Assembly (NCBI GenBank): GCA_001972305.1
Contig: BDDD01001386.1
Span: 229,356 to 293,355, forward strand
Direction: 5' to 3'
DNA: 64,000 bases
From: Cephalotus follicularis
Lineage: Eukaryota; Streptophyta; Magnoliopsida; Oxalidales; Cephalotaceae
Part shown: in pieces, positions 33,714 to 46,499 of the stretch
Layout: the number at the start of each line of letters is the position of its first letter
Position numbering within the stretch: the stretch's first letter is position 1
Translations under genes and position numbers: made by a program
Notes under the pieces: generated by a model
Told to the model about the DNA's origin: nothing
The model's input: only the letters and a program-made list of their open reading frames with translations
Databases searched by the model: none

Positions 33714-33865
33714 CAGCCGACTGGTGCGATATACCAGCCGACTGTTAGGCTGAGGTGTGGGGCAGTCAACTGACTCTAGGAACCAGCCGATTGGCCAACT
33801 GTCGTGACACTTGGCAACAGATTTCCAGGTGAACAGCCGACTGCCAGAGAAGGGCAGCCGACTGG
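33714..33865. repeat. CAGYCGACTG array, upstream of promoter in LTR G
   Basis: Units CAGCCGACTG, CCAGCCGACTG, CAGTCAACTG, CAGCCGATTG, CAGCCGACTG and CAGCCGACTG with 15-30 bp spacers. The core is palindromic (CAGTCGACTG). Variants differ mainly at CpG or TpG. Confidence 0.85.
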
Positions 33866-34093
33866 TTCATACCCTATTTTTGTGACAAATGGCGAAATCA
33901 CATGCAAACTGACATGGGAAGAGCATCTTCAAAAGCCATCACGTGAAATAGGATGTGTTGATCATGCACAACAACGCCAGGACCTGCAAGGTCAGAGGGG
34001 AAGAGAAAGAGTGACAAGTGTGTGTGCATGCAAGTGATAATGGGAGAGAAGGGCCCTTAGTGCCATGCAAAAATGGGTTGAGGGAGAGAGGAC

Positions 34094-34104
34094 TGCATAA
34101 ATGG
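34094..34104 (+). promoter_or_regulatory. probable TATA-like box of LTR G
   Basis: TGCATAAATGG followed by TCTCTCCCCTTCGTCTCTCTC, a typical pyrimidine-rich start region. A weaker TATA than in C. Confidence 0.4.
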
Positions 34105-34698
34105 TCTCTCCCCTTCGTCTCTCTCACCCTGCAACCTGATAAGAAGGAACTAGAGAAATTGAGAGAGAAGATAGTGAGAAATTGAGAGAGAAGATAGTGA
34201 GAAATTGAGAGGATCCTCCACTGTTAAGCTTGGAGCTCGGATTGGAACTATTGGACTGTTCATGGAGCTACTGGGAGGCTCAAAGATACGGGAAAGGAGA
34301 CAAAACAGGTGGACTTCTGATTTCTAACTTGAAATCAAAGATAGAGGAAATGGTAGAGAATTCCATGCATGCATTTTGAGTTTAAGAGTAATGATGTTAT
34401 AAATGAATGGTGTACTTGTTTGGCTATGGATTTCTGTATTAATGTTGTGGTTACAGTTAATAAATAACCCGACATGCACACTGAGTTTTGGATGGAGTTT
34501 TGGATTGGTTTTAATGCAATACCATGTTTGGATTTCATTTGAGCTACGATGAAAACGAAGAATAATGCTTGAATTGAGTTGCGGTTTAGACCAGGATATG
34601 ACTACTGGTGATATTCTGGGGTTTGAATACATGTGGATAAGTTTCAATTTCTTGTTGAATGGATTAGAAGTGAATTACTGGTGCAGTCCAGCCCAGAA

Positions 34699-34918
34699 CA
34701 GCCGACTGTTTAAGTAAAACAGTCGACTACTCGATCATCCAGCCGACTGTCAAGTAAGAACAGTCGACTGTGCATGTGTTCTTGCCCAGAACAGTCGACT
34801 GTCGAAGGAAGACAGCCGACTACTGATCACTCGTGATGAGCAAGTCAACTGTTGGGGAAGAACAGTCGACTAACTCTAGGAAACAGCAGACTGTTATGAG
34901 AAAACAACCGACTGTTAT
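34699..34918. repeat. CAGYCGACTG array, downstream of promoter in LTR G
   Basis: About ten units including the perfect palindrome CAGTCGACTG at 34761-34770, with CAGCCGACTG, AAGTCAACTG, CAGCAGACTG and CAACCGACTG variants. Spacers include recurring GAAGA and AGTAA. Confidence 0.88.
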
Positions 34919-35302
34919 AGCAGAAATTGGACCTTCCGAGAAGGTGATAGGCCTAGGTTAAATACCCATAACCCTAGGTGCATTCTGAGCATATGTTTGC
35001 CCTGCATTTGAACTTCTACTGTACTGTAAATTGATTGTGGCTGATTACTGAATGTATTAACCATCTTGGAAAACTTGCATGATTATTATAATCATTTTGG
35101 GTAAGAAAATGTATATTTGACAAACATAAATATATATATTTTCAACGACTGGGGAAGTATTTCCATAGAAAAACGGAGAAATGTATTGGTACAACTCATA
35201 ACAACCTGATAACGGAATAATATATTTTAAACAAATATGTTTTCATCAAGTAATCATATTTTGTTGCTTGACTTGTACTGTACTGTGTTTGTAACCTCTT
35301 GA

Positions 35303-37417
35303 TGTAACACCCCTGATTCGGAATCGGGATCACTCCCGTTTCGGGATCGGTGTGTCACACAAAACTGAACTAAAAACATATCAAAGATCTTAATCTTAAT
35401 CATCATCGATACGTGGTGGTTCTAAAAATCTGAAAACATGTATCATTATGGAACATAAACTAAATCTGAAACATAATCTGAAAATTTTGTCATAAACCAA
35501 AATCACAATACTGTTTAGATAACTGGCCTATACACGACCATAACACTACTAATAACATAACCGGATCAAACTCCTAGATGATCCTCTGACATAGGGTAAC
35601 TCTCTCATCACACTTGCCCATGTTGTCCCTGAAAACCTGCCGCATGGAAAACAAAAAAAACGCGGCTGAGCAAACCTCAGTAAGGATATAGAATCATAAA
35701 ATAGTTTACGAACAGGTTATGAAACAAATCAGTTACGAAACAACATAAATACGAATCAAAACATATGCGAATCAAAACAGAACGGTTTACGAAACAAAAC
35801 TGAACAGTTACGAATCATAACAGATCAGTTACAAATCATAACAGAACGAAACAAAACTGTATCCAAAATAAAACAGTTTACAAAAACGAAACAGTATCCG
35901 AAAGAAAACAATATCATGCTCAATACAGTATCTGAAACAAACACGATACGATAAAAAACAATTTACGAAACGAAACACTTTACGAAACAGAATAGAACAT
36001 TTTGCAGAACAAAAGAAAACAGTTTCTAAATAGTACAAAACAACAGATTACGGAACAAAACAAAAAAGTAAACGATAAACGATAATTTAAAAGCAGTAAG
36101 ATTTCAAAGTTAACTCAAAAAAGAAATCTTAAGCAATAAATCAGTTTAAACATTCCTTGAGGTCACATATGAACTTTCATAAAAACCAAATCCATAACTT
36201 TCAAAACATGCACGAAAACTTTCAAAACATAAGTTCCATAACTTTCAAAACATACACGAAACCTTTGAAAACATAAGTTCCATAACTTTCAAAACATACA
36301 CGAAACCTTTGAAAACATAAGTTCCATAACTTTTAAAACATACACGAAACCTTTCAGAACATAAGTTCCCTAACTTGAAACTATAAAGTATACGTTTCCC
36401 AAAACATAGGTTCCATAACTGAGCATCAAAACCCATAACATATCAGAAACACATAGTAGCAATGGAGTAGCTAATTCCACATTGCCAAATAGAATTGCAG
36501 TGTACGGCACTACACATACAATTTCCATATCCCAAAACATATAACTAGGATCGATCCATACGCCTCTATCCCAAATCCTATCCAAGGAAATCCCAGAGAG
36601 ACGCCGTAAACAAATCACACCGTTACGGAAAGTTTCATGCCCCCGTGCCAGGCTCGCAACATGCCTATGGTACCCCCATAGGTGGTTATAAAAAGCTCAG
36701 TATTTCACCATTTCAAAAACTTGATTTCATCAAATCAATTTAAAATACATAGAAAGGTTTTCCCAAAACATAATCATAAATCGTTCTCAAACGATATATT
36801 TTCACATATACTTTCATAATCAAAATGCAACTCTTTTATTTTCACAATAAAGAGACATTTGCATAGCATTTCGTAAACATAACATAACTGAATCCATTAA
36901 GCCAGAAAATATATTCAATAAAATATTAACTGACTTCATTTCAAAATCCCAAACAAAACGAAGTTTATAATCTGAAAAGGACATATTCATAAAACCGCAT
37001 AACAACCAAAAGAAAGAATCTGTATTTATTTTCAAAACAGAATCGAATCAGTAAGAGTGTATCAAGGAACGAAAATCTGTACTTTATTCTTTTAAGCAAA
37101 GTAACCTTCATTTTAGTAAAACCAACAAGGGATGGTGTCGAGGAAAGAGTTATCCGTACATAATCATTAAACAGTAAAATTGACTTTATTCAAATAAAAT
37201 CGAAGGGAGTATCCAAGAATGAAAGAACAATCCGTACATTAATCATAAAAGTAAAACTGGATTGTTTCAATAAAATCAGATAGCCAAAGAACGATAGAAT
37301 CCGTGCTTCCAAAATGGAAACTAAATTTATTAAAACCCAAACAGAAGATGATAATCCAAGACGAAGAAATCCGTACTTTATTAACATATTCCAAGTTCAT
37401 TTCAATAAAACTGATAG
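35303..37417 (-). mobile_element. element J, left LTR arm, outer part
   Basis: Starts TGTAACACCCCTG (sense LTR end CAGGGGTGTTACA) after cttga, a possible TSD. It shares the CCGCATGGAAA...GCGGCTGAGCAAACCTCAGT segment with E. It continues with degenerate GAAACAAAAC-type repeats (35700-36060), a 44-bp tandem repeat, then the stretch from 36452 that is repeated at 49008. It is broken at 37418 by element I and resumes at 46809. No coding content is found. Confidence 0.6.
36191..36376 (+). repeat. 44-bp tandem repeat, four units plus a part
   Basis: Units at 36191, 36235, 36279 and 36323 begin TCCATAACTTTCAAAACATA and end ATAAGT. The middle pair are identical. A fifth partial unit begins at 36367. 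The second J arm lacks this part. Confidence 0.95.
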
Positions 37418-38686
37418 TGTCACACCCCGTTTATAGAAAACGCGACATAAAAGCGGTGAAGGCAATTAACATAAAATACAGCTCATGTAAAAACCATAGA
37501 ATTTAAAACTTTTCCAAGAACAACAGTTGCGGAAGCATAGGGAGTTCATAAGCTGTAACGCGTAATGTGCGTCCCATACCGCACGCTACACAAATACTAG
37601 TCATCAAAGTTAATCGCCCATAAAACGGAGCGTGAAATAATAGTACAATACAATATTCTGTCATAAACAATACCATCACAATGGTATATCCAGAAATCAT
37701 AAATCCGCAGAGGTTTAAACAATCAGGAAGATAACAAAATCAAGAGTATAACAGCTTGATCTTCGTCCATGTCGATCCAAATGTCCACTGCATCAATCTG
37801 TAAAGTAGGGGGGTAGCCTTTGTCCTCACTCGGCCAAGTCATAACAGTAATTCGGGATTAACATAATGCATGTCATGATGTGAATGCATGAATGATGCAG
37901 TGCAGTGGAGACTCAGTTTATACATATATCAGTACAGTAAAATATCAGTGTTACATATATAAGAATGTATGTGTACAGTAGCAGTGCAGTAGTAACCCGG
38001 CCAGGGCTACATCAAAATCACAGTAATGTCCGTAAAGGACCAGTCAACAGTACAGTACAGTATGTCCACATAGGACCACAATAACAGTTATAGTGCCGCC
38101 AACTCCTGGCCCCACGCTACACTCCCACTACGATCCCCACATCGGGCAACCGAGCGAGGCAACAGTACAGTGAGTCACCTAGCCATGCTCCAGGCCCCTA
38201 GGTACAACCCTACCACTAGTCATCGCTGGCAACCTCCGCCATGCAACTAGCAGCTCAATCACAATCACATAGCAATTCACAAAGCAAACAATGAATTCAA
38301 ACAGTAACAGTACAGTAAACAGTGATGATCGATTTGATCGACAACAGGTAGTTGTTTTCCAAAATGTTTCCAAAATTGACAACATTTGAAAATAGGTATT
38401 TTCAGTAGAAAATATCAGTAAACAGTTTCAGTAGTGTAAATTGTTTATTCAATCAATTAAAAATACGTTATTTAATCAATACATATTTTCGTACTCAAAA
38501 TATCCTATTCCGAGTTTATATATGCATTTCTAAGTATCGATACTTTAGAAATCATGAACAATTCACAAACAGTACACAATCCGGCAGTAAACAGTGTATA
38601 TGCGATGCATACATATGCTCAAATGCACCCTAATAGGAACCGGGATCGTTTCATATCATTAGATGAAGAAAACCCCAAACAGTAAC

Positions 38687-38960
38687 AAAGACGTCGACGT
38701 CTTTCCCAAAGGCGTCGATGTCTTTCACGTCAGGCGTCGATGTCCAAGTCTCAGTGTCAACGCGTTTTTCTTCAGAAGACGTCGATGTCCGTTCCTCACA
38801 CGTCGACGTTCAAGGACTGGAACCTCGAAATGACAGTGTATAATATAATGGCGTCGATGTCTTTCCAAAGACGTCGATCCCTTTCAATCAGTAATAAGGC
38901 AAAAACTGAAACACGTCGATGTTATTCTAAAAGGAGTCGATGTCTTTTCCAACAGTAGTC
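38687..38960. repeat. palindrome array (transcribed side) in I 3' LTR
   Basis: About ten units. It opens with the perfect palindrome AAAGACGTCGACGTCTTT (38687-38704), followed by GGCGTCGATGTCTTTC twice, GACGTCGATGTC and CACGTCGACGTT. Copied at 45484-45758. Confidence 0.9.
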
Positions 38961-39701
38961 GTCTTCTACCTCACGACATATCAAACAGTGGCCTCAATAA
39001 CCCATAATCATGTACAATAACGGGTTTTCATAGCAAGAACCAACATGCAGATATTCAAAACATGCTTAGCATAGCATGGCAGCAATCCAGTAGCAATATC
39101 ATTCCAAGAATCATGCATTTTATACATTCCAAAATCATATATCATGCATGGATATTAAACTTGAAATTACAGTATGGCTTTCCCCTACCTCTGGCTTCAA
39201 GTTAGAAACCGAAGTCCACCTCTTTTAGTATCCAAACAGGTCACAGCAGCCTCTCTGGGTCCGTCCCGTAGCTGCACCAGTGGTTCAAGGTCCCAGTTCC
39301 AAGCTTCAAGCTCAACAATGGTGGAACACACACACACTGTTTTTATTTCCTCTCTTTCTTCTGGTGTTATAAAACGAGAGAGATAAGTGGGGAGGGTTAT
39401 TCTTAAGCAGATGTCTCCCCCCCGACATTCCTCTCCTGGCATTTAACTGCCACATTCCTACCCTCTCCTACCTACCTTCTTTCTGCATTTCTTTTGCATT
39501 CTTTAACTATTCTTCCCTTTGCAGGTTGTAGGTGAGGATTCCTTTGCATGTTCCATGTGAGGCATGCTTCGGAACATGCCAGACAACACACCACTGTGAT
39601 TAACACGTCATAATGCACTCGAAAAGGTGTCTGGTAAAGTCCCATAAAAATCCCCCTGCATGTTACTTCTGCCGATGAAGAACGTGACAGCCATTCTCCA
39701 C

Positions 39702-39842
39702 AAAGGCATCGACGTCTTTCATTAGACGTTGATGTCTTTTCTATTTTTGTAAGAAGGTGTCGAGGGCTTCTCTCAAAGTCCACGTGCACCTCACTCCCCA
39801 AACGCGTCGACGTCTTTTCCTAAGACGTTGATGTCTTTATCC
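39702..39842. repeat. palindrome array (upstream side) in I 3' LTR
   Basis: GGCATCGACGTCTTTC, GACGTTGATGTCTTTT, GCGTCGACGTCTTTT and GACGTTGATGTCTTT. The second copy (46500-46640) keeps GACGTCGATGTC where this one has GACGTTGATGTC, a CpG-to-TpG change. Confidence 0.88.
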
Positions 39843-40006
39843 CAGAACAACGCCGTTTCAAGCTTTAGTTATACATTCCATTTCCAAAGTCACAAGTAGG
39901 GTTTGCAAGCATCCTTTGAGCCCAAAACTCAACATTCTCATTAAATCAAGTTTAATGATTACATCATAATTGAAATATTATAATCAGGAAATTACTGGGC
40001 GTTACA

Positions 40007-40021
40007 TTCACCCCTCCTTCA
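40007..40021 (-). other. polypurine tract of element I
   Basis: Sense GAAGGAGGGGTGAA immediately before the 3' LTR, following the conserved CGAAATTTCTT stretch. Confidence 0.85.
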
Positions 40022-40051
40022 AGAAATTTCGTCCTCAAAATTAACACGATA

Positions 40052-43000
40052 CTAGAACAAGTGCGGGTAGCATTCTCGGATGTACTCCTCACGCTCCCAA
40101 GTTGCCTCATCAGGTTTGTGAAACTGCCATTGAACCTTGACCATGGAGATGGTTCGGTTCCTCAAAGTCTGCGTCTTCTGATCGAGAATCCGCACCGGTA
40201 ACTCCTCACAAGATAGATCATCCTGTACGGGGACTGTATCATAATCCAGGACATGTGACGGGTCCGGGATATATCTCCTCAGCATAGATATGTGGAAGAC
40301 GTCGTGCACATTTGACAGTGCAGGAGGTAAGGCAAGCTGATAAGCCACCTCCCCGACTCTCTCCAAAATCTCAAAAGGACCAATGTAGCGCAGAGCTAAT
40401 TTGCCTTTCTTTCCAAACCGTTGCACGCCCTTCCATGGTGATACCTTCAGGAATACGTGATCACCCACGTTAAAGACCAGAGGTCTTCTCTTTACACTGT
40501 CAGTATAGCTCTTCTGTCGACTCTGAGAAGCAAGCAGCTTCTTCTTGATTGTTCTGATCTTTTCTGAAGTTTCCTCTACTAGCTCAGTCCCGAGTAAAGG
40601 TCGCTCCCCAACCTCATCCCAACTCACAGGGGATCTGCACTTCCTCCCATACAGTGCCTCGAATGGTGCCATGCCGATACTGGAGTGATAGCTGTTATTG
40701 TAAGAGAACTCTATCAGAGGAATGTGATCCTCCCAGGCACCAGCAAAATCAATAACGCAAGCTCGTAGCATATCCTCCAAGGTCTGGATGGTACGCTCAG
40801 ACTGCCCATCGGTCTGAGGGTGAAAGGCAGTACTCAAGTTCAGCTTCGTCCCGAAAGCTGACTGAAATCTCTTCCAAAAGTTGGAAGTGAAGATAGCATC
40901 TCTATCACATACGATGCTGGCTGGAACCCCGTGTAGCCTCACTATCTCTTTCACATACAGTCGAGCCAGCTTGCTCGCAGAATCAGTAACGTGTGTCGGT
41001 AGAAAGTGCGCTGATTTGGTGAGTCTATCCACGATAACCCACATAGCATTATGACGGTTCTGAGTCAGAGGAAAACCGGAAACAAAATCCATTGTAACGT
41101 ATTCCCACTTCCACTCTGGAATGGGCAAAGGTTGCAGCAAACCTGCCAGTCTCTAGTGCTCGGCCTTAACTGTCTGGCAGGTGTAACACCTTGCCACATA
41201 CTCAGCGATCTCCCGCTTCATGCCGGGCCACCAGTAACACTTCTTCATGTCTTGATACATTTTCGTGCTACCAGGATGAACACTGTACATAGATTTATGA
41301 GCCCCGCGGAGCAGCTCATCCTTCATTCTAGGCTCATTCGGAAGACATACACATCCCCGATATCTCATAATACCGTCTTCGTGTACTCTAAAGTCAGACT
41401 CCGGATCCAGATTCTCTCGATTCCTCTGTAATTCAGGGTCATGGGGTTGTGCCTCTTTGATGCGATGCAGTAATACTGGTTCTACCCGCATGTCCGCTAA
41501 AATGACCCCCGGTGACTGATTAAACGGATACCATTCTTGGAAGTCTTCCAGCATTTTTCATTGCGACACTATAGTACTAGCAAGCATAGCCTTGCGGCTC
41601 AAGGCATCAGCGACAACATTCGCTTTCCCCGGGTGGTACTGTACACTGCAGTCATAGTCATTAAAGAATTCTACCCATCTACGCTGCCTCATGTTCAGTG
41701 TATCTTGACAGAACAGATACCTCAAGCTTTTGTGATCGGTAAAGATCTCAAACTGCGCCCCATAAAGGTAATGCCTCCATTTTTGAAGGGCGAAGGTGAT
41801 AGCTGCAAGCTCAAGGTCATGGGTCGGGTAATTTTCTTCGTACGGCTTAAGCTTCCTTGAGGCATATGCAATCACTCTGCCTCGCTGCATCAACACACAG
41901 CCTAGGCCCTTACCTGATGCGTCACTGTACACTGCAAAGCCTTCATTACCCTCAGGTAATGCCAAGATAGGAGCGAAAACTAACCGGTCTTTCAGCTCAC
42001 AAAAACTAGCCTCGCAGTCCTCATCCCAGACAAAAGGAGTCTTCTTCTGGGTCAGTCTGGTCAAGGGTTCGGCTATCCTCGAAAAATTCTGGATAAACCT
42101 CCGATAATATCTCGCCAAACCAAGGAAACTGCGCACCTCAGTCACATTCTTTGGTTGCGGCCAGTCTCTCACAACTTCGGTCTTTGACGGATCCACCGTC
42201 AAGCCTTCTCCAGACACAATGTGACCGAGAAAGATCACATGGTCAAGCCAGAACTCACATTTGCCGAACTTGGCGTACAATCTGTGTTCTCTAAGAATCT
42301 GCAATACCATCCTTAGATGTCGAGCGTGTTCCTCCTCACTCCTCGAGTATACCAGTATATCGTCAATGAATACCACGACAAACTGGTCCAAGTATGGTCG
42401 AAATACGTCATTCATTAATGACATAAAAGCTACCGGTGCATTGGTAACACCAAAAGGCATCACCAAGAACTCGTAGTGACCATACCGTGTTCGGAAGGGA
42501 GTTTTCTCAATGTCCCCTTCCCTTACTCGCAACTGGTGGTAACCCGTTCTCAAATCGAGCTTAGAAAACACCCTCGATCCTTGCGACTGATCAAATAAAT
42601 CGTCAATGTGGGGTAAAGGATATTTATTCTTGATAGTTGCCTTGTTCAACATTCGGTAATAGATACAGAGTCTCATCGACCCATCCTTCTTCTTAACGAA
42701 CAGTACCGGTGCACCCCATGGAGAAACACTGGGTCTTACAAAACCCTTATCAATCAGGTCTTGTAATTGTAGCTTTAGCTCTCGTAACTCAGCCGGAGCC
42801 ATCCGATAGGGTGATTTAGAGATAGGAGCCGTTCCAGGAATAAGATCAATAACGAACTCCATACTCCTCTTGGGTGGTAAGGATCCCAAGTCATCAGGAA
42901 ACACATCCGGAAATTCACACACAACTGGAATTTCCTCTAAACTCAAGCCTTTCTCTTTCCTTCGATCAATAACATAAGCCAAATATCCTTCGCATCCCCT

Positions 43001-43435
43001 CTCCAGGTACCTCGATGCTCGGATAAAAGATATAATCGGTGTTGAAAATCCCTTGTCTCCCTTGAACTGGAAAGTCGTCCGGTCGGGCAGACAAAAATCC
43101 ACTGTCTTGTGGTAGCAATCCATACGAGCACGGTGCGCCGATAGCCAATCCATCCCCAATATCACATCGAAGTCACGGATAGGCAGTACAATCAAATCAG
43201 CATAAAAAAGAATGTCTGCCATAGACATCTCACAACTCCTATATACCGAGTCAGTATACATAGAAGTCCCAGTTGGTGTACACACATCAAGTGTATAAGA
43301 CAAACAGTCAGGGGTGATATCTAGACAAGATGCAAAACGTGCAGATATAAATGAATGCGATGCACCTGAATCCATCAGTACTCTAGCAGAATAACCATGT
43401 ATATACAGAGTACCTCCAACAACAGAAGTCGACTC
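40052..43435 (-). pseudogene. protease-RT-RNase H-integrase-chromodomain polyprotein, element I
   Basis: One frame from about 43435 to 40052. Protease: [14 protein letters not shown] (near 43370). [49 protein letters not shown] and a complete [17 protein letters not shown]. RNase [54 protein letters not shown]. Integrase: HHCC (HKSMYSVHPGS...CYTCQTVKAEH), DDE core (MDFVSGFPL, CDRDAIF, DGQSERTIQ). Tail: chromodomain-like LRNRTISMVKVQWQFHKPDE to ECYPHLF. Only two stops interrupt it: a TGA at about 41555 and a TAG at about 41150, the latter replacing Gln in the AEHQR block. The active-site residues I can identify are present. It was nearly functional very recently. Confidence 0.95.
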
Positions 43436-44091
43436 TGGAACCTCAGTATCTTCTTGGGTTCATCAGCTACCAGATACGGTGAATGTCTGGCCAACTCCAT
43501 GAACTTTGCCTGATATTCTGCAATAGTCATCTCTCCTTGCCGTAACTCCAAGAGCTCCGTCTCTCGTCACTCTTGCTCAATGTCTAGAATATATGTCTCC
43601 AGGAACTCTGTCTGGAATTGGTCCCAAGTGTTATCCAGTTCTTGTGATTCCTACTTCGCTCTAACCATTTCCCACCAATGAGTGGCCTCACCCCATAGGC
43701 GGTACACAGCAAATCTCAACTTTTGATCATCAGTACAGTTCATTACCTGAAAGATCTTCTCCAGATCCTACAGCCATCTTTCAGCCACCGTAGCATCCAG
43801 TTCTCCCTTGAAGCTGGGTGGATTCAGCCTCATGAATTTCTCAATATCTCTCCTGAAATCATCCCCTCCTGGGCAGTGGTCGGGAGCCCTATGCTGTGGT
43901 CGGGCTTGCGCGTAGTATTGGCGCATTTCCTCCGCATTAGCCCTGTTAAAGTCCATTTGCTGCTGGAAATAGTCTGCGATCCGAGACATCGGATCTTTGT
44001 CGTCCTGGGGCATCCCTTGCGGAGCATTAGCTTCTTCCGGGGTATTAGCTCCAACGGCTCTAGCCCTAGCACGTGTCCTTCTTCGGTCCAT
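43436..44091 (-). pseudogene. gag of element I, truncated (knuckle lost)
   Basis: ATG at 44091 opens MDRRRTRARARAVGANTPEE. The gag core follows ([70 protein letters not shown]). There are stops at about 43765 and two more within 300 bp downstream. After LVADEPKK the reading jumps to [19 protein letters not shown] of the protease leader. In C about 180 residues, including the CCHC knuckle, lie between these blocks. So I has an internal deletion at about 43430-43460 that removes the RNA-binding end of gag. Confidence 0.85.
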
Positions 44092-44185
44092 TTTCCTATA
44101 AGAAGATTGACAGTCAGTCAAGACTTTAGGAAAACAACTCATTAATTGCCAAGGAAAGTATCCTAGCTAAGCATATATGGAATAT

Positions 44186-44197
44186 GCTCTGATACCA
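44186..44197 (-). other. primer-binding site of element I (initiator Met tRNA)
   Basis: Minus-strand TGGTATCAGAGC, four bases inside the 5' LTR. A perfect consensus. Confidence 0.93.
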
Positions 44198-45483
44198 CTG
44201 CTGTCACACCCCGTTTATAGAAAACGCGACATAAAAGCGATAAAGGCAATTAACATAAAACACAGCTCATGTAAAAACCATAGAATTTAAAACTTTTCCA
44301 AGAACAACAGTTGCGGAAGCATAAGAAGTTCATAAGCTGTAACACGTAATGTGCGTCCCATACCGCACGCTACACAAATACTAGTCATCAAAGTTAATCG
44401 CCCATAAAACGGAGCGTGAAATAATAGTACAATACAATATTCTGTCATAAACAATACCATCACAATGGTATATCCAGAAATCATAAATCCACAAAGGTTT
44501 AAACAATCAGGAAGATAACAAAATCAAGAGTATAACAGCTTGATCTTCGTCCATGTCGATCCAAATGTCCACTGCATCAATCTGTAAAGTAGGGGGTTAG
44601 CCTTTGTCCTCACTCGGCCAAGTCATAACAGTAATTCGGGATTAACATAACGCATGTCATGATGTGAATGCATGAATGATGCAGTGCAGTGGAGACTCAG
44701 TTTATACATATATAAAAATACGTATATCAGTACAGTAAAATATCAGTGTTACATATATAAGAATGTATGTGTACAGTAGCAGTGCAGTAGTAACCCGGCC
44801 AGGGCTACATCAAAATCACAGTAATGTCCGTAAAGGACCAATAAACAGTACAGTACAGTATGTCCACATAGGACCACAATAACAGTTATAGCGCCGCCAA
44901 CTCCTGGCCCCACGCTACACTCCCACTACGATCCCCACATCGGGCAACCGAGCGAGGCAACAGTACAGTGAGTCACCTAGCCATGCTCCAGGCCCCTAGG
45001 TACAACCCTACCACTAGACATCGCTGGCAACCTCCGCCATGCAACTAGCAGCTCAATCACAATTACATAGCAACTCACAAAGCAAACAGTGAATTCAAAC
45101 AGTAACAGTACAGTAAACAGTGATGATCGATTTGATCGAAAACATGCAGTTGTTTTCCAAAATGTTTCCAAAATTGACAACATTTGAAAATAGGTATTTT
45201 CAGTAGAAAATATCAGTAAACAGTTTCAGTAGTGTAAATTGTTTATTCAATCAATTGAAAATACGTTATTTAATCAATACATATTTCCGTACTCAAAATA
45301 TCCTATTCCGAGTTTATATATGCATTTCTAAGTATCGATACTTTAGAAATCATGAACAATTCACAAACAGTACACAATCAGGCAGTAAACAGTGTATATG
45401 CGATGCATACATATGCTCAAATGCACCCTAACAGGAACCGGGATCGTTTCATATCATTAGATGAAGAAAACCCCAAACAGTAA

Positions 45484-45758
45484 CAAAGACGTCAACGTCT
45501 TTCCCAAAGGCGTCGATGTCTTTCACGTCAGGCGTCGATGTCCAAGTCTCAGTGTCAGCGCGTTTTTCTTCAGAAGACGTCGATGTCCGTTCCTCACACG
45601 TCGACGTTCAAGGACTGGAACCTCGAAACGATAGTGTATAATATAATGGCGTCGATGTATTTCCAAAGACGTCGATCCCTTTCAATCAGGAATAAGGCAA
45701 AAACTGAGAGACGTCGATGTTATTCTAAAAGGAGTCGATGTCTTTTCCAATAGTAGTC
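45484..45758. repeat. palindrome array (transcribed side) in I 5' LTR
   Basis: Copy of 38687-38960. The first unit reads GACGTCAACGTC where the 3' LTR has GACGTCGACGTC, a G-to-A change at a CpG. Confidence 0.9.
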
Positions 45759-46499
45759 GTCTTCTACCTCACGACATATCAAACAGTGGCCTCAATAACC
45801 CATAATCATGCACAATAACGGGTTTTCATACCAAGAACCAACATGCAGATATTCAAAACATGCTTAGCATAGCATGGCAACAATCCAGTAGCAATATCAT
45901 TCCAAGAATCATGCATTTTATACATTCCAAAATCATATATCATACATGGATATTAAACTTCAAATTACAGTATGGCTTTCCCCTACCTCTGGCTTCAAGT
46001 TAGAAACTGAAGTCCACCTCTTTTAGTATCCAAACAGGTCACAGCAGCCTCTCTGGGTCCGTCCCGTAGCTGCACCAGTGGTTCCAAGGTCCAAGTTCCA
46101 AGCTCCAAGCTCAACAATGGTGGAACACACACACACTGTTTTTATTGCCTCTCTTTCTTCTGGTGTTATAAAACGAGAGAGATAAGTGGGGAGGGTTATT
46201 CTTAAGCAGATGTCTCCCCCCCGACATTCCTCTCCTGGCATTTAACTGCCACATTCCTACCCTCTCCTACCTACCTTCTTTCTACATTTCTTTTGCATTC
46301 TTTAGCTATTCTTCCCTTTGCAGGTTGTAGGTGAGGATTCCTTTGCATATTCCATGTGAGGCATGCTTCGGAACATGCCAGACAACACACCACTGTGATT
46401 AACACGTCATAATGCACTCGAAAAGGCGTCTGGTAAAGTCCCATAAAAATCCCTCTGCATGTTACTTCTGCCGAAGAAGAACGTGCAGCCGTTCTCCAC

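Larger units (their letters stand above)
33550..35302 (+). repeat. Tekay-like LTR G, 5' part
   Basis: Begins TGTAACGCCTGG, much like the sense start of I (TGTAACGCC). The layout parallels I: palindrome array, promoter with CT/GA-rich leader (about 34080-34215), second array, then a tract with TGTACTGTACTGTG comparable to I. It is interrupted at 35303 by J. The rest (sense end GCGGGGTGTGACA) is at 51312-51517. Confidence 0.65.
37418..40006 (-). repeat. element I 3' LTR
   Basis: 2589 bp, with palindrome arrays at 38687-38960 and 39702-39842. Between them on the minus strand lies a probable promoter (TTTTATAAC near 39367-39375) followed by a GA-rich leader. The two arrays thus bracket the promoter, as in LTR G. 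Confidence 0.93.
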
